From assembly GCA_000739535.1 (NCBI GenBank), contig DF820479.1, forward strand, positions 1-52,959: DNA of 52,959 nt, given 5' to 3'. A program made the translations under genes and the position numbers. Positions 7,758 to 18,600 of this stretch are shown piece after piece; positions within the stretch are counted from its first letter, which is position 1; each line of letters starts with the position of its first letter. Source of the DNA: Candidatus Vecturithrix granuli. GTDB lineage: Bacteria > Moduliflexota > Moduliflexia > Moduliflexales > Moduliflexaceae. The notes beneath the pieces are model-generated. The model saw only the letters and a list, made by a program, of their open reading frames with translations. It was not told the origin of the DNA and made no database searches.

Positions 7758-8683
7758 GAGTAGCGTATACGTGGATCAATCAGTGAATACAACAGATCCA
7801 CCAGTAAATTCACGATGAGAAACACGAGAATAATGACCAGGGTACAACCCTGAGTGACAGGAATATCGCGTTGAAAAATCGAATCTACCAGCAGGGATCC
7901 CAGACCAGGCCAGGAAAAGAGTTTTTCCACGACCACGGTCTGCCCCATTAATGAGCCAAATTGCAGTCCGGCGGTGGTTAAGACCAGAATCAGCGTATTG
8001 CGAAAGACATGTTTTCCGTTAATCAGCAGTTCTGAGATGCCTTTTGAGCGGGCGGTTGTGATATAATCTGTTGTCAGCACTTCCACAACCGCCGCGCGCG
8101 TGGTGCGGGCAAGCAGGGCCATATACCCGATGCCTAAGGTCAGAGCCGGCAGAATCAAATGTTTCATCGCACCATCGCCATAACCATAAGTTGGCAGCAG
8201 CCTGAGTTTGACCGAAAAAGCGAGCATGAACAACAATCCCAACCAAAATTGTGGAATAGATACCCCTGAAACTGCCCACACCATTGAAAAGGTATCGAGC
8301 CATGTGCCCTGGCGCAATGCAGAGAAAAATCCGATGGGGATTCCGAACACCATCGCAATCAGCAGTGAAACTGTTGCCAGTTTGAGCGTGGGCCAGAAAC
8401 GCACGGCAACCAGTGCGCTGACGCTTTCCCGGCGCAAAAACGACAAACCGAGATCGCCGTGCGCCAGATCTTTCAAATACTTCAGATAACGCACATGTAA
8501 CGGTTGATCCAAGCCCCAGTCTTTTTTTAATTTTTCCATCAGTTCCGGCCGCAATTGTTGTTTATCTCCAGCCATGAGCGCGGCATTACCCGGCAGCACA
8601 TTAAGTAGAAGAAACATGATCAGCGATACGGCTAGCACCGTGGGAATAAAGTGCAGGAGTCGGCGTATGGCATAAGCAAACAT
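7754..8683 (-). CDS. Peptide ABC transporter permease (DppB/OppB type)
   Basis: This 309-residue inner-membrane subunit starts with the family N terminus MFAYAIRRLLHFIPTVLAVS and has six predicted membrane helices. The coupling loop TTDYITTARSKGISELLI (about 205-222) and the segment VVEKLFSWPGLGSLLVDSI, both characteristic of DppB/OppB, are present. It pairs with the downstream DppC-type permease, with which it overlaps by four bases. A ribosome site AGGA lies nine bases before the ATG. It is separated from the binding-protein gene by a hairpin-containing gap of about 120 bases. Confidence 0.94.
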   Translation of the reverse strand: MFAYAIRRLLHFIPTVLAVSLIMFLLLNVLPGNAALMAGDKQQLRPELMEKLKKDWGLDQPLHVRYLKYLKDLAHGDLGLSFLRRESVSALVAVRFWPTLKLATVSLLIAMVFGIPIGFFSALRQGTWLDTFSMVWAVSGVSIPQFWLGLLFMLAFSVKLRLLPTYGYGDGAMKHLILPALTLGIGYMALLARTTRAAVVEVLTTDYITTARSKGISELLINGKHVFRNTLILVLTTAGLQFGSLMGQTVVVEKLFSWPGLGSLLVDSIFQRDIPVTQGCTLVIILVFLIVNLLVDLLYSLIDPRIRYS

Positions 8684-8736
8684 AAGATTTTTTCCTGAAA
8701 GCCCTCAAAAAAATGTGAGTGTTGAAGATACAGAAT

Positions 8737-8763
8737 GACCCGGAAGGGAAAACCATCCGGGTC
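8737..8763 (-). terminator. Intercistronic hairpin after binding-protein gene
   Basis: Arms GACCCGGA (8737-8744) and TCCGGGTC (8756-8763) form a perfect 8-bp stem with an 11-base loop, 44 bases after the stop of the binding-protein gene on the minus strand. No T run follows in the direction of transcription, so I read it as an RNA-stabilising or attenuating hairpin that would keep the binding protein more abundant than the permeases, an arrangement known from other ABC operons, rather than a full terminator. Confidence 0.6.
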
Positions 8764-8806
8764 GTGAGGATGACACAAACAAGAATCTGTCTGTCAAACA
8801 GCGTGG

Positions 8807-10414
8807 TTATTTCTCATTCGCCCGCGGAGAGCTTTCCTCAATCCAGACATCCGCGAAGTTCTGATACATGTGTTCAACCGCCACAGGTTTGATGCCATGC
8901 ACCCAGGGTTGAGTGGCAATAATCGCTTTATTATAGTTAAAGAACCACAACGGCGCTTCTTCCGTAAAGAGGGCGTCTGCCTGTTGGAGCAGTGCGATCT
9001 TTTTGGCTTCATCGCGCTCCTGAGAAGCAGCATCAAGCAATTTGTCGAATTCCGGGTTATGATAACGCACAAAGTTACCACCACTTTGTGGGTTATTCGA
9101 ATGAAAACGACCCAAGGCCTGTAACGGATCCGGCCCTGAATCCAACGACCAGATATAGGCATCCCAACCTTGTTCATTCAATACAGACTGAGCTAAAGCA
9201 GCCTCGTCTAATTGTTGAATTTTCAGGGTCACATTCACATTTTTCAAAAACGGAATCAAAGTTTCCAATAATTCCGCACCCCAGGCTTTATTACTTGTGG
9301 CAATACAGGTAAATTCAAACCCATTTTCATAGCCAGCGTCTTTCAGGAGAGCTTTGGCTTTTTCCGGATCATAATTATATCCTTTGGCATTTGGGTTAAA
9401 CGCCTCAGAGGTGGTCGGCAAAAAGCCGATAGCCGGATACGCTTTATTTTTCAAGAATTTTGTAATGATTAACTCGGAGTCGATAGCGTAATTAATGGCC
9501 TGTCGGACACGTTTGTCTGAAAATGGGGCAAATTCCAGATTAAAACCTATACTACGGGTGTACATCTCGGCGACTTCCACCATGTTTTTCGAAATCTCCG
9601 GATCGGCCTGATAGGCTTCATATTGAGCCGAATCAACAATGGTCACATCCAATTCTTTGGCGCGAAACGCCACGTCGCGGGCTGCCGCTTCAGGCATCAC
9701 ACTATATACCAGTTTATTCAGATATGGCTTGCCGTCTTCATAATAGTCCGGAAATTTTTCTATGACCAATTCGCTGCCTTTTACCCAATTGACAAATTTG
9801 AATGGACCACATCCCACCGGAGAAAGTCCAAAGGCCGCCGCATCTTTTTCAACTTCTTCACGCGGGAGAATCGCGGCGCAGGGTTCATACAACGGATAAC
9901 CAGGATCAATCGCTCCATCCAGGGTCATTTCTATCGTCAAATCATCAATTTTTCGTAACCCGGCAATGTTGGCGGCCTGGCCGTCTTCAAACTCTTTCGC
10001 GCCTTTAATCACGCGAATTCTCCGCGAGCAAGGCGAAGCCGTTTTTGGATTCATAATTCGCTCGAAACTCCAAATCACATCATCGGCGACGAGTTGACGT
10101 CCATTATGAAATTTGATGTTATCGCGAAGGGTATAGGTATAGACTAACCCATCGTCCGAAATTTCAACCTTTTGCGGCAGGTCCAGCACTGGTTTGTTTT
10201 GATCCGGATCCCATTTATAGAGACCGTGATGCATATTTATCGTGACGAGATAATCCTGAGTGCGTGTCGTGACATGCGGATCCAGGCTAAAAAAATCGCC
10301 TCCGTAAGGAGCCGCCACCGTACAGGATCCCCCCGAACGTTCCGCCCATACACTTCCCATGAGCATTCCAGAAACAAGGAACACTACGAACAAAAAGAGC
10401 ACGTATTTTTTCAT
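8807..10414 (-). CDS. Peptide ABC transporter substrate-binding protein (SBP_bac_5)
   Basis: This 535-residue periplasmic solute-binding protein of the DppA/OppA family is the first gene of the transporter operon. It has a signal peptide (KK, a hydrophobic stretch, cleavage near VWA-ER at about 25). The family's landmarks follow: DLPQKVEISDDGLVYTYTLR, IKFHNGRQLVADDVIWSFER, NYAIDSELII and LPTTSEAFNPNAKGYNYDPE. There is no lipobox Cys, so it should be soluble in the periplasm. AGGAGG lies seven bases before the ATG. Substrate specificity (dipeptide, oligopeptide, nickel chelate or other) cannot be read from the sequence. Confidence 0.94.
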   Translation of the reverse strand: MKKYVLFLFVVFLVSGMLMGSVWAERSGGSCTVAAPYGGDFFSLDPHVTTRTQDYLVTINMHHGLYKWDPDQNKPVLDLPQKVEISDDGLVYTYTLRDNIKFHNGRQLVADDVIWSFERIMNPKTASPCSRRIRVIKGAKEFEDGQAANIAGLRKIDDLTIEMTLDGAIDPGYPLYEPCAAILPREEVEKDAAAFGLSPVGCGPFKFVNWVKGSELVIEKFPDYYEDGKPYLNKLVYSVMPEAAARDVAFRAKELDVTIVDSAQYEAYQADPEISKNMVEVAEMYTRSIGFNLEFAPFSDKRVRQAINYAIDSELIITKFLKNKAYPAIGFLPTTSEAFNPNAKGYNYDPEKAKALLKDAGYENGFEFTCIATSNKAWGAELLETLIPFLKNVNVTLKIQQLDEAALAQSVLNEQGWDAYIWSLDSGPDPLQALGRFHSNNPQSGGNFVRYHNPEFDKLLDAASQERDEAKKIALLQQADALFTEEAPLWFFNYNKAIIATQPWVHGIKPVAVEHMYQNFADVWIEESSPRANEK

Positions 10415-10534
10415 AAAGACCTCCTACAATTCAGCATAAGTTGAGGTTTGTCTCAACATACGGTTGATTTTTGGCAAACAACGACTGAAAGTAGGATAAT
10501 TGCCTTAAAAGTCTGAACTTTGTCAATGAAAAAA
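10415..10534 (-). promoter_or_regulatory. Upstream region of transporter operon with GTTGAG palindrome
   Basis: This 120-base gap holds the leader of the peptide transporter operon. An inverted repeat GTTGAG/CTCAAC (10440-10445/10452-10457, six-base spacer) lies 26 bases before the start codon, a position suitable for an operator or leader hairpin. I see no convincing -35/-10 pair and no clear terminator for the chemoreceptor gene that ends at 10535. Confidence 0.3.
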
Positions 10535-13234
10535 TCAAAAACGTTCAAATTCATCATCCTGATCATCGTTGTTTACCCTGTCAGGCTGCATCTCTATTAG
10601 TGTCTCCTCTATTACAGGAGTCGGCGAATTTTTTTTCGGTGTTATCCGAGAATCTTGCGTCGTTTTTCTTCGAATTCCTTTCGAGGAAAGAGCAGATATA
10701 GCCGATGTCGGTTTATCCTGAGCGGTACCAGCCTTTCCGACAACTGCTGGTTCCATCGCATCGGTAATACGAAAAAAACTGATGAGAGATTGCAGTTGCT
10801 CTGCCTGGCTGGCCAGACTTTCGGCGGTTGAGACCATTTCTTCAGACGAGGCCGCGTTTTGCTGAATCACCTGGTCAAGTTGCTGGATCGCACGATTAAT
10901 TTGTTCGGCTCCGGAGCTTTGTTCATTACTGGCCGCGCTGATTTCCTGGACCAGGTCTGAGGTTTTTTCAATGTCCGGAATCAGGCGGCTCAAGCTCTCG
11001 CCAGCTTCTTCGGCAATGCTTACGCTGGAATTGGCCAGTTCGTTAATTTCTTCAGCCGCCAGGCGGCTTTGATCTGCCAAATTGCGGACTTCAGAGGCCA
11101 CAACGGCAAAGCCTTTGCCATGTTCCTGGGCGCGGGCCGCTTCGATGGTGGCGTTCAGGGATAAAAGCCGGGTCTGTCCGGCAATATCTTCAATAATAGA
11201 GATTTTCTTGGCAATCTGACGCATGGCTGCCACGGTTTGCGACACGGCTTTGCCCCCTGCTCGAGCACCTTCGGCAGATTTCACCGCGATTTTTTCGGTT
11301 TGCAGCGCATTATCCGCGTTCTGGCGGATATTGGCCGCCATTTGCTGCATAGAGGAGGATGCTTCTTCTGCGGCGGCTGCTTGCTGCGTGGCGCCCTGAG
11401 ACGTTTTTTCGGCGCTGGAGGTCATCTCCAGGCTGAAACCCGCCAGATTATCCGCCGCAATTTTCACATTGATCACAATTTCGTGCAATTTCCTAATCAT
11501 CGCATTTAAGGCTCGCATCAATGTATCGTGTTCCGAACGTTCTGTCACAGACATGGTGAGATTTCCAGCCGCCATCTGTTCGGCAAGCTGCGTAATCGCA
11601 TTCATCGCGTCAATGAGCATGTTCAAATTATGTTTGATCTCATTAAAGTCACCCTGATACTGTTCCGCAATGGGGGCAGGAATGTCACCTTTTGAAATGC
11701 GATCCAACGCGTCAGCTGTCATTGAGATAGGGGTCACAAAAGCGTCAAGTACGTTATTCATGCCCACCACAAGCTCGCGCCAGTCTCCGATAAAATATGA
11801 CGTTTGCGCCCGATGAGACAGTTTGCCAGCCTGTACAGCCAGAATCAGTTCACGAGTTTCATCCAACAAATTCCGCATAGTGTCAATCAGCGTATTCAGA
11901 TTCCGTTTGATTTCATTAAAATCGCCCTGATAGTCTTCTGTAATTTTTGCGGGAATATCACCTTTGGTTACGCGATCGATGTACATTGCCGTCATCATAA
12001 TTGGGGTCACAAACGCATCAATCAGAGAATTCACCCCAACCACAAGTTCCCGCCATCCGCCCTTGAATACTTCAGCGTTACCGCGCGTATCCAGCTTCCC
12101 CTTTTGCACAGTATGTACCAGGGTATCCATTTCTTGCAAAATTATATTTAGCCCTTTAATCATGCCATTCAAGGCTTTCATTAAACGATCATGTTCTGAT
12201 CGCTCTCTGGCTTCAACGGTCAGGTTTCCATCAGCAATTTCTTCGGCAATGCGAATCGTTTCATTGGTCGAATCGATCAGAGCATTGAGATGATGGGTAA
12301 TTTTATTAAAATCGCCCTGATATTCATTTGTAATTCTTTCCGGAATATCGCCACGGGCAATCCGACTCAACACCTCAGTCGCCATATTGACCGGCGCGAC
12401 AAATGCTTCCACCACGCGATTGACCCCAGTCAGCAGTTCCTGCCATCCTCCCATAAACCCCTCAGTCTTCCCACGCATCTCTAATTGGCCGGCTTGAATC
12501 GCTTGAAGCAGGCCATCGGTTTCCTGAATCACATGACCAATGGTGTTTTGCATATTTCGAAAAACCTCGGCTAATTGTCCGATTTCATCCTTGCGTTGAA
12601 TCTCAATCGGCTGGTCAAAGTCCCCGGCAGCGATCGCATTGGCAATCGTTACCATTTTTTCAAGAGCATGGGTCAGTCGGAATGTAATAACAATAGTGAA
12701 GCCTAATGCCGCGAGATCGACAAGCACCATCGAAAGAATCGTCTCCCAAATAGTCCGTTTCAGTTGAGCATGCATAAATTTTTGAGTAATATAAATATCT
12801 ACCTGACCGATCGTTTCCTCACTCCTGGTAATCTCTTTGGTCTTCATCATCGCATTTGCATCCAGATCATCTTCAGTATGAACCGGAATAATCTTCCAAT
12901 CGGCGTCCCGTGTACGTCCTTCCAGTAAAACATTGGTAATGTTTTCTTTCACTACGATGGCCGCAATACGTTTTTCACGCATCTCGGAATTGAGAATATT
13001 GACAATTTGGAGCGTATCCATTTGCCAAATCGGAGAGACCAGATTTTCTGCCAGCCGATCAATAGTTATATCCGCTAATTCATTTAACTCCTGCATGGAG
13101 TTCGACTGAATTTTGACATATTGATAAATTCCAAAAAGAGCCAAAATACAAGTGATGATAATAAACAGGCTGAATCCCATGCGAACTTTTAGACTATTTT
13201 TCCAATGAACTTGTTGTACGACATATTGTTCCAT
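10535..13234 (-). CDS. Methyl-accepting chemotaxis protein with poly-HAMP array
   Basis: This chemoreceptor of 899 residues has TM1 (about 19-40), a periplasmic sensor of about 120 residues and TM2 (about 165-190). A canonical HAMP domain ([13 protein letters not shown]...[13 protein letters not shown]) follows, then eight more HAMP-like modules. These are of three kinds: A (G-x-L-x-x-R with [11 protein letters not shown]), B (GDIP with [13 protein letters not shown]) and C (GNLT with ERSEHDxLMxALN), in the order ABC-AB-ABC. The C-terminal signalling hairpin has tip [19 protein letters not shown] and EVRNLADQS. The conserved Asn after QT is Arg here. I start it at the ATG at 13234 (AAGGAG seven bases upstream), not at the longer reading frame beginning at 13300. 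Confidence 0.95.
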   Translation of the reverse strand: MEQYVVQQVHWKNSLKVRMGFSLFIIITCILALFGIYQYVKIQSNSMQELNELADITIDRLAENLVSPIWQMDTLQIVNILNSEMREKRIAAIVVKENITNVLLEGRTRDADWKIIPVHTEDDLDANAMMKTKEITRSEETIGQVDIYITQKFMHAQLKRTIWETILSMVLVDLAALGFTIVITFRLTHALEKMVTIANAIAAGDFDQPIEIQRKDEIGQLAEVFRNMQNTIGHVIQETDGLLQAIQAGQLEMRGKTEGFMGGWQELLTGVNRVVEAFVAPVNMATEVLSRIARGDIPERITNEYQGDFNKITHHLNALIDSTNETIRIAEEIADGNLTVEARERSEHDRLMKALNGMIKGLNIILQEMDTLVHTVQKGKLDTRGNAEVFKGGWRELVVGVNSLIDAFVTPIMMTAMYIDRVTKGDIPAKITEDYQGDFNEIKRNLNTLIDTMRNLLDETRELILAVQAGKLSHRAQTSYFIGDWRELVVGMNNVLDAFVTPISMTADALDRISKGDIPAPIAEQYQGDFNEIKHNLNMLIDAMNAITQLAEQMAAGNLTMSVTERSEHDTLMRALNAMIRKLHEIVINVKIAADNLAGFSLEMTSSAEKTSQGATQQAAAAEEASSSMQQMAANIRQNADNALQTEKIAVKSAEGARAGGKAVSQTVAAMRQIAKKISIIEDIAGQTRLLSLNATIEAARAQEHGKGFAVVASEVRNLADQSRLAAEEINELANSSVSIAEEAGESLSRLIPDIEKTSDLVQEISAASNEQSSGAEQINRAIQQLDQVIQQNAASSEEMVSTAESLASQAEQLQSLISFFRITDAMEPAVVGKAGTAQDKPTSAISALSSKGIRRKTTQDSRITPKKNSPTPVIEETLIEMQPDRVNNDDQDDEFERF

Positions 13235-13289
13235 GTTAACTGCTCCTTTAAGGAAAAGAATAATGATGCGTATTGCTGGTACTATCTTA

Positions 13290-13316
13290 ATAATAGTCAC
13301 TCAGAATGTTTGTCAA
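13290..13316 (-). promoter_or_regulatory. Candidate sigma-70 promoter for the chemoreceptor
   Basis: On the minus strand TTGACA (13316-13311) is followed after 15 bases by TATTAT (13295-13290); shifting the -10 by one or two bases gives 16-17 spacing with ATTATT or TTATTA. It lies about 55 bases before the chemoreceptor start, downstream of the terminator of the preceding operon, so the chemoreceptor probably has its own promoter. Confidence 0.45.
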
Positions 13317-13440
13317 ATAATGAAAGATGAATGTTTAAAAATTTTCTCGTAACACGCGTTGAAATAACGACACTGATTTTTCGTAAACGTAAAACCGAAA
13401 CCTGACGTTCTGGTTCAACCCTACCAACGTATGACTTTCT

Positions 13441-13479
13441 ATAAAAAACCGGATTTCTTGAAGAAATCCGGTTTTTTAT
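13441..13479 (-). terminator. Strong bidirectional Rho-independent terminator
   Basis: A near-perfect inverted repeat with arms AAAAAACCGGATTTCTT and its complement encloses a loop of about two bases, with A runs on one side and T runs on the other. It lies 20 bases after the stop of the response regulator-kinase gene on the minus strand and closes the signalling operon before the chemoreceptor promoter. Confidence 0.9.
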
Positions 13480-13498
13480 AGGAAAATTTACGAACACA

Positions 13499-14629
13499 TC
13501 ATGTTGAGGGAGTATGTATTGGGAGGCGAACGATCACGGTGGTGCTGCCAGGTTCCGAGGCGTCAAGCTGCACGCTGCCGCCGTGGGCTCCGGCGATGAG
13601 CCTGGCCGAATACGTGCCTAAGCCTGTGCCGTTATGCTTTCCAAAAGTGACATATTTTTCAAAAAAGCGGTCACGAATGGATTCTGGCACGGTTCCTGTG
13701 TTCTGAATGCGGATGGCAGCCATTCCCTGTTCCTGGGTCAGATTGATGACAATCGGATGTTCCGGCGGCGACGCTTCCAGCGCATTCCTGAGGAGATTGG
13801 CAAACATCGAGTAGCACAGTAATTCCTCGCCGTAGATGATAAATCCATCAACTGCATGGACAGGAAGATTATTCACAAACATTTCGACCCAAAGGTTTCG
13901 TTGATGGGCAAATTCCTGAGTTTCTTTGATAATCGTCTGGAAGAGTTGGATGAGATTCATAGGCGCAGATTGGAAGGTATAAATCCCGCGTTCCATTTTG
14001 ATCATGTCCAGGGAACGATTAATCATATTCAACATCCTGAAACCCGCAATCTCAATGGCTCGTAGAAATTGCTGCTGCTGATCGTTCAATTCTCCGACCA
14101 TCTCAATTAACTGCGGATAGCTCAGGATCGCATTTAACGGATTTTTGAGATCATGACGGGTCATCTGCTCAACATCTTCACGCAGTTGGGCCGTTTCAAG
14201 CAACATTTTGTTCTGGGCTTCGAGCTGCCGACGCGCCCGTATTAATTCCAGATGGTTTTTGACTCGTGCTCTCACGATTGGTGGACTGATGGGTTTCATA
14301 ATATAATCCACGGCTCCTAAGCGGAATCCCATGATCTCATCTTCAACCTCGCGTTTCCCGGTCACAAACATGATCGGAATATCTCTGGCGCGGTCATCTG
14401 CCTTCAGGCGTCGGCACACATCATACCCATCAATCTCCGGCATGATAATATCCAGGAGAATTAAATCCGGCGGATCCTCAGACAGGGCGATTTTGATCGC
14501 TTTTTCGCCGTGCAGCGCGACTTTGATGCGGTAGTCTTTGCCCAGAGCTTCATCGAGCAGGGCCAGGTTTTCGGGCATGTCATCTACGATGAGTACTGTC
14601 TGTTTTAACCTCTGGTCATTATTCTGCAT
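13499..14629 (-). CDS. Response regulator-histidine kinase (REC-HisKA-HATPase)
   Basis: This 376-residue soluble protein has an N-terminal receiver domain (TVLIVDDMPEN, phospho-acceptor Asp in LILLDIIMPEIDGYD, conserved Lys in IMKPI). A dimerisation/phosphoacceptor segment with the H box MTRHDLKNPLNAI (about residue 155) follows, then an ATPase domain with an N box (FANLLRNALEA) and the G box GTGLGTYSARLIAGAHGG. The receiver being at the N terminus means the kinase activity is probably switched by phosphorylation from another kinase. It is the last gene of a three-gene signalling operon, overlapping the HD-GYP gene by 11 bases. Its receiver is clearly paralogous to that of the HD-GYP protein. 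Confidence 0.92.
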   Translation of the reverse strand: MQNNDQRLKQTVLIVDDMPENLALLDEALGKDYRIKVALHGEKAIKIALSEDPPDLILLDIIMPEIDGYDVCRRLKADDRARDIPIMFVTGKREVEDEIMGFRLGAVDYIMKPISPPIVRARVKNHLELIRARRQLEAQNKMLLETAQLREDVEQMTRHDLKNPLNAILSYPQLIEMVGELNDQQQQFLRAIEIAGFRMLNMINRSLDMIKMERGIYTFQSAPMNLIQLFQTIIKETQEFAHQRNLWVEMFVNNLPVHAVDGFIIYGEELLCYSMFANLLRNALEASPPEHPIVINLTQEQGMAAIRIQNTGTVPESIRDRFFEKYVTFGKHNGTGLGTYSARLIAGAHGGSVQLDASEPGSTTVIVRLPIHTPST

Positions 14630-15650
14630 ATTTTTCTTTTACCTTCAAAATCTCCGATACCACGTTCAGGAAACAACCCACTAAATCCGGATCGAAATGC
14701 TGCCCACGTTCCCCCTTGATATAAGCCAGGGCATCTTCAACCGGCCAGGCTTCTTTGTATGGTCGCACGCTTGTCAGCGCATCAAAGACATCCGCAATTG
14801 CCACAATGCGTCCGGTTATGGGGATGTGTTCACCGCTCAGGTTGTGGGGATAACCTGTTCCATTCCATTTTTCATGATGCGTCAATGCGACAATCCGTGC
14901 TGTTTCCAATAATTTGGAAGAATGTTTGCCAATAATGCGGGCACCGATTTTTACATGTCGTTTCATCAACTCCCACTCCTCAGGGGTTAATTTGCCAGGC
15001 TTACGCAAAATATGGTCAGGAATACCGATTTTACCAACGTCGTGCATAGGCGCGGCATTAAAGAGGAGTTCCACATCGTCTTTATTCATACCCGCGGCTT
15101 GAGCAATCAGACGACTATAGTGACTCATGCGAATCACGTGTAATCCGGTTTCATTATCTTTATATTCAGCGGCTCGTCCGAGACGTCGAATAATCTCAAG
15201 GCGCGTCGCCTGTAATTCGCTGGTGCGTTCCTGTACTTTTTGTTCAAGTTCCCGATTCTGATCGTACAAGGCCAGGTGCGTGCGTACGCGCGCCCGCACA
15301 ACTACCGGATTAATCGGTTTGGTAATATAATCAACTGCACCCAGTTCGAAGCCTCTGGCTTCATTTTCAAATTCTCCCAGGGCGGTCACAAAAATTATGG
15401 GAATATTACGCGTGCAACTCTGGGCTTTCAAGCGTTGACAAACTTCATACCCATCCATGTCTGGCATCATAATATCCAGGAGGATCAAATCCGGAGCGTC
15501 AGATTGCATCGCGATCTTGATAGCCTTTTCCCCATTCAACGCCACTTTGACTTTATAGTGTGGGCGTAATACCTCATCAAGAAACTCGAGATTTTCAGGA
15601 AAGTCATCCACTACCAGAATCGTTTGTTTCGGAGTCGTTGTATTCCTCAT
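14619..15650 (-). CDS. HD-GYP response regulator (cyclic-di-GMP phosphodiesterase)
   Basis: This 343-residue protein has a receiver domain (TILVVDDFPEN, Asp in [15 protein letters not shown], Lys in ITKPI), a short coiled segment, then a complete HD-GYP domain. The domain shows HDVGKIGIPDHILRKPGKL with the HD pair, HHEKWNGTGYP with the GYP motif, and IADVFDALTS. It should hydrolyse cyclic-di-GMP under phosphorylation control. The start at 15650 is chosen because it forms a four-base ATGA overlap with the stop of the hybrid kinase and has AAAGGAG six bases upstream. The operon position makes the hybrid kinase its likely phosphodonor. Confidence 0.94.
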   Translation of the reverse strand: MRNTTTPKQTILVVDDFPENLEFLDEVLRPHYKVKVALNGEKAIKIAMQSDAPDLILLDIMMPDMDGYEVCQRLKAQSCTRNIPIIFVTALGEFENEARGFELGAVDYITKPINPVVVRARVRTHLALYDQNRELEQKVQERTSELQATRLEIIRRLGRAAEYKDNETGLHVIRMSHYSRLIAQAAGMNKDDVELLFNAAPMHDVGKIGIPDHILRKPGKLTPEEWELMKRHVKIGARIIGKHSSKLLETARIVALTHHEKWNGTGYPHNLSGEHIPITGRIVAIADVFDALTSVRPYKEAWPVEDALAYIKGERGQHFDPDLVGCFLNVVSEILKVKEKYAE

Positions 15651-18600
15651 GAGCATCTCCTTTCTAACACAATATCCAGGGTTTGGGCAAGATGTTGTAA
15701 CACTTCCAGGGCATGTTCGAAGTCATAGCGACCAATCGCTGTCTCAAGCTGGCGCAGATCCTTCCGGGCATTGGGAAGATGGCACTGTTTGCGAAACGAT
15801 GCAAAATAGCGTATGGCTTGTGTATCATCCTCTTGCAGAAAGTGAGCCAGTTCATTCAAGCACTGCGAGAGTTGAGCACGTTCGGTCAGATCGAATGATC
15901 TGTCCGAACGGCTCTCAGTTTTAGCAGCAGGCGGATTCTCCTGTTTCAAGCGAACAATCGAAGAGAGGAGTATCGCTATCGCCTGAGTAAGGTTTTCTGC
16001 GAGCCTTATATATTGTTCCCGGCCCCCCTGTTTGATCGAGGTTTCCAGCTGTTGAGCGATGCGAAACACGTCGTGTGCGCCAAGGTTACCGGCCACACCT
16101 TTCAGCCCATGAATCATCTGAGCAGCCTTTTCAAGATCACCCTGTTCTAACAACGCTTGAATTTCTTTACTTTTATGTGTATATGTTGTCTGAAATTTGT
16201 CAAGGAGATCACAATAGAGGTTCTGATTTTGCCCGACTCGCGCTAACCCTGATGCCGGATCAAGGCCCGGAAGCCGAGGAAATTTTTCGGAATTCTGCAC
16301 AGATATCGTCCGCGGCTGAACTGATGTAAGCTCAGAACGCGCGCGCTGCGCTGGCTCGATCCATTTGAAAAGCATTGCATACAGTTGTTCCGGGTCCATG
16401 GGTTTGATAAGGTGATCATTCATGCCGGCTTCCAGACTTTTTTTTCGATCTCCGGTAAGGGCGTGAGCCGTCATTGCGATAATCGGAATCTGTTGCAGTG
16501 TCTTCGCGGGCAGCGAGGCGGCAAGTTCGCGGATTCGCTGCGTCGCCTCGTAGCCATCCATATCGGGCATTTCTATATCCATCAGGATGAAATCGAACTC
16601 AGCGTCTCTGACCCACTGAACCGCCTCCTGACCAGTATTCGCAATAGTCACTATCATTCCACGGGTTTCCAGCAACTCTTTGGCGACTTGCTGGTTAATT
16701 TCATTATCTTCGACGACAAGCACTCGAAGTCCGCTGAGCATGTTGAGCCTTTCAGGTTCATCGTGTTCCGGCGTCAAGCGGAAAAGAGTTTGTTGTTCCG
16801 GATAATGGCTGAATGTCGCCGTAAAGCTGAAGAGACTTCCCTGCCCGGGCTGGCTTTCGACCTTGATTGTTCCTTCCATCATCTCCACCAGACCTTTACT
16901 GATAGATAGTCCTAAACCCGTGCCGCCGTATCTGCGCGTAATTGAACCATCGGCCTGTGTAAAGGGTTGAAAAAGCTCTTGACGCTGTTGCGGGCTGATG
17001 CCAATGCCGGTATCGCGCACGACAAAGCGGAGCACCACTTTTGCCGCCCTTTTGCTGACAAGTTCGACGTGTATGGTAATACTCCCGTGCTCTGTAAATT
17101 TCAGGGCGTTACTCGTCAAATTCATTAAGATTTGTTTGAGACGCAGTGGATCACCGACCAGAACAGGCGGGACATCATCCGCAATTGAAAAACGTAGATC
17201 AAGTCCTTTTTCTTCGGCCTTGATCCCCAGCACATCCGCCACATCGTGCAGAACCTCTTCCAGATCAAAATTCACGGCTTCAAGCGAGAGTTTGCCGGCT
17301 TCTATTTTTGAAAAATCAAGAATATCATCAATAATGCCAAGCAAGGAATGCGAGGAAATATGAATCTTGGTCAAATAATCCTGCTGTTTGGGCGATAACT
17401 CGGTCTGTAAGGCCAGATGAGTCAACCCGATAATGGCATTCATCGGCGTTCGGATTTCATGGCTCATCCGTGCCAGAAATTCGCTTTTGGCGCGATTGGC
17501 GGCATCTGCCTGGTCTTTGGCCTGTTTCAGCTCTTCTTCTTGTTGTTTTTGCCTGGTAATATCCCGACTCAACCCGACAATTCCGGCAATTTCCCCGCGA
17601 CTGTCGCGAAACGCGACTTTGGTGGTTAAAAACCAGAGCGGCTCGCCTGTCGAGAGTTTGATCGTTTGCTCTTCCTGATTAATGAGTGGCGTTCCGGACT
17701 GGAGAACTGCCTGCTCATCAGCATAAAAACGTTCAGCAAGGGTTTGGGGAAAGAGATCAAAATCGGTTTTCCCGATCAATTCCTCTAAACAAGTGAAATT
17801 CAGCGACCGGATGCTGGCTTCGTTCGCTAGGATAAAGCGGCTCTGGGTATCTTTAATGTAAATATAATCAGGCAAATGATTAATCAGTGTGCGCAGTAAA
17901 TTGCGTTCTTTGGCCAGAGTCTCTTCCGCCAATTTATGTTGCGTGACGTCGTCCTTGATTGCCAAATAGTGAGTAATCTTGTTATGACGATCTTTGACCG
18001 GCGAGATAATTGCTGATTCCCAATAGAGATCGCCATTTTTCTTCCGATTGATAAACTCGCCTTGCCATACCTCACCATGACTGATCGTTTCCCAGAGATT
18101 TTGATAAAACTCAGGGGGATGGACACCGGATTTCAGGATGCGCGGGTTTGCTCCGATTGCTTCTTCCTGGGAATACCCGGTTTTTTTTGAAAACGCCGGA
18201 TTCACAAATTCAATGTTCCCTGCAAGATCGGTAATCACAATGGTGCTTTCGCTCTGTTCCACAGCGCGTGAAAGTTTTTGGAGTTGTTCTTCTGCCTGTT
18301 TACGTTCGCTAATATCACGAATGATGCCGGTAAACATCCGTGTGGGACCAATCCAAAACTCGCTGATCATCAAGGCAATTGGAAATATGCTGCCATTTTT
18401 GCGCTGCGCGATCGCTTCTCGTTCCTGGTTAAACACATGAGATTCACCCATGTGCAGATAACGTTCAATATAGCTCTGATGACGGCTACGGTGGGGCTCG
18501 GGCATGAGAAGATTGATTAGCCGTCCGATAGCTTCAGCCCGCTCATAGCCAAACATGCGTTCTGCAGCCGGATTGAAGGTTTCGATACGGCCTTGCTCAT

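Noticed and set aside
13297-13497. 66-codon minus-strand frame between the terminator and the chemoreceptor
   Set aside because: It runs through the terminator region and the promoter region of the chemoreceptor, has no ribosome site and no recognisable sequence.
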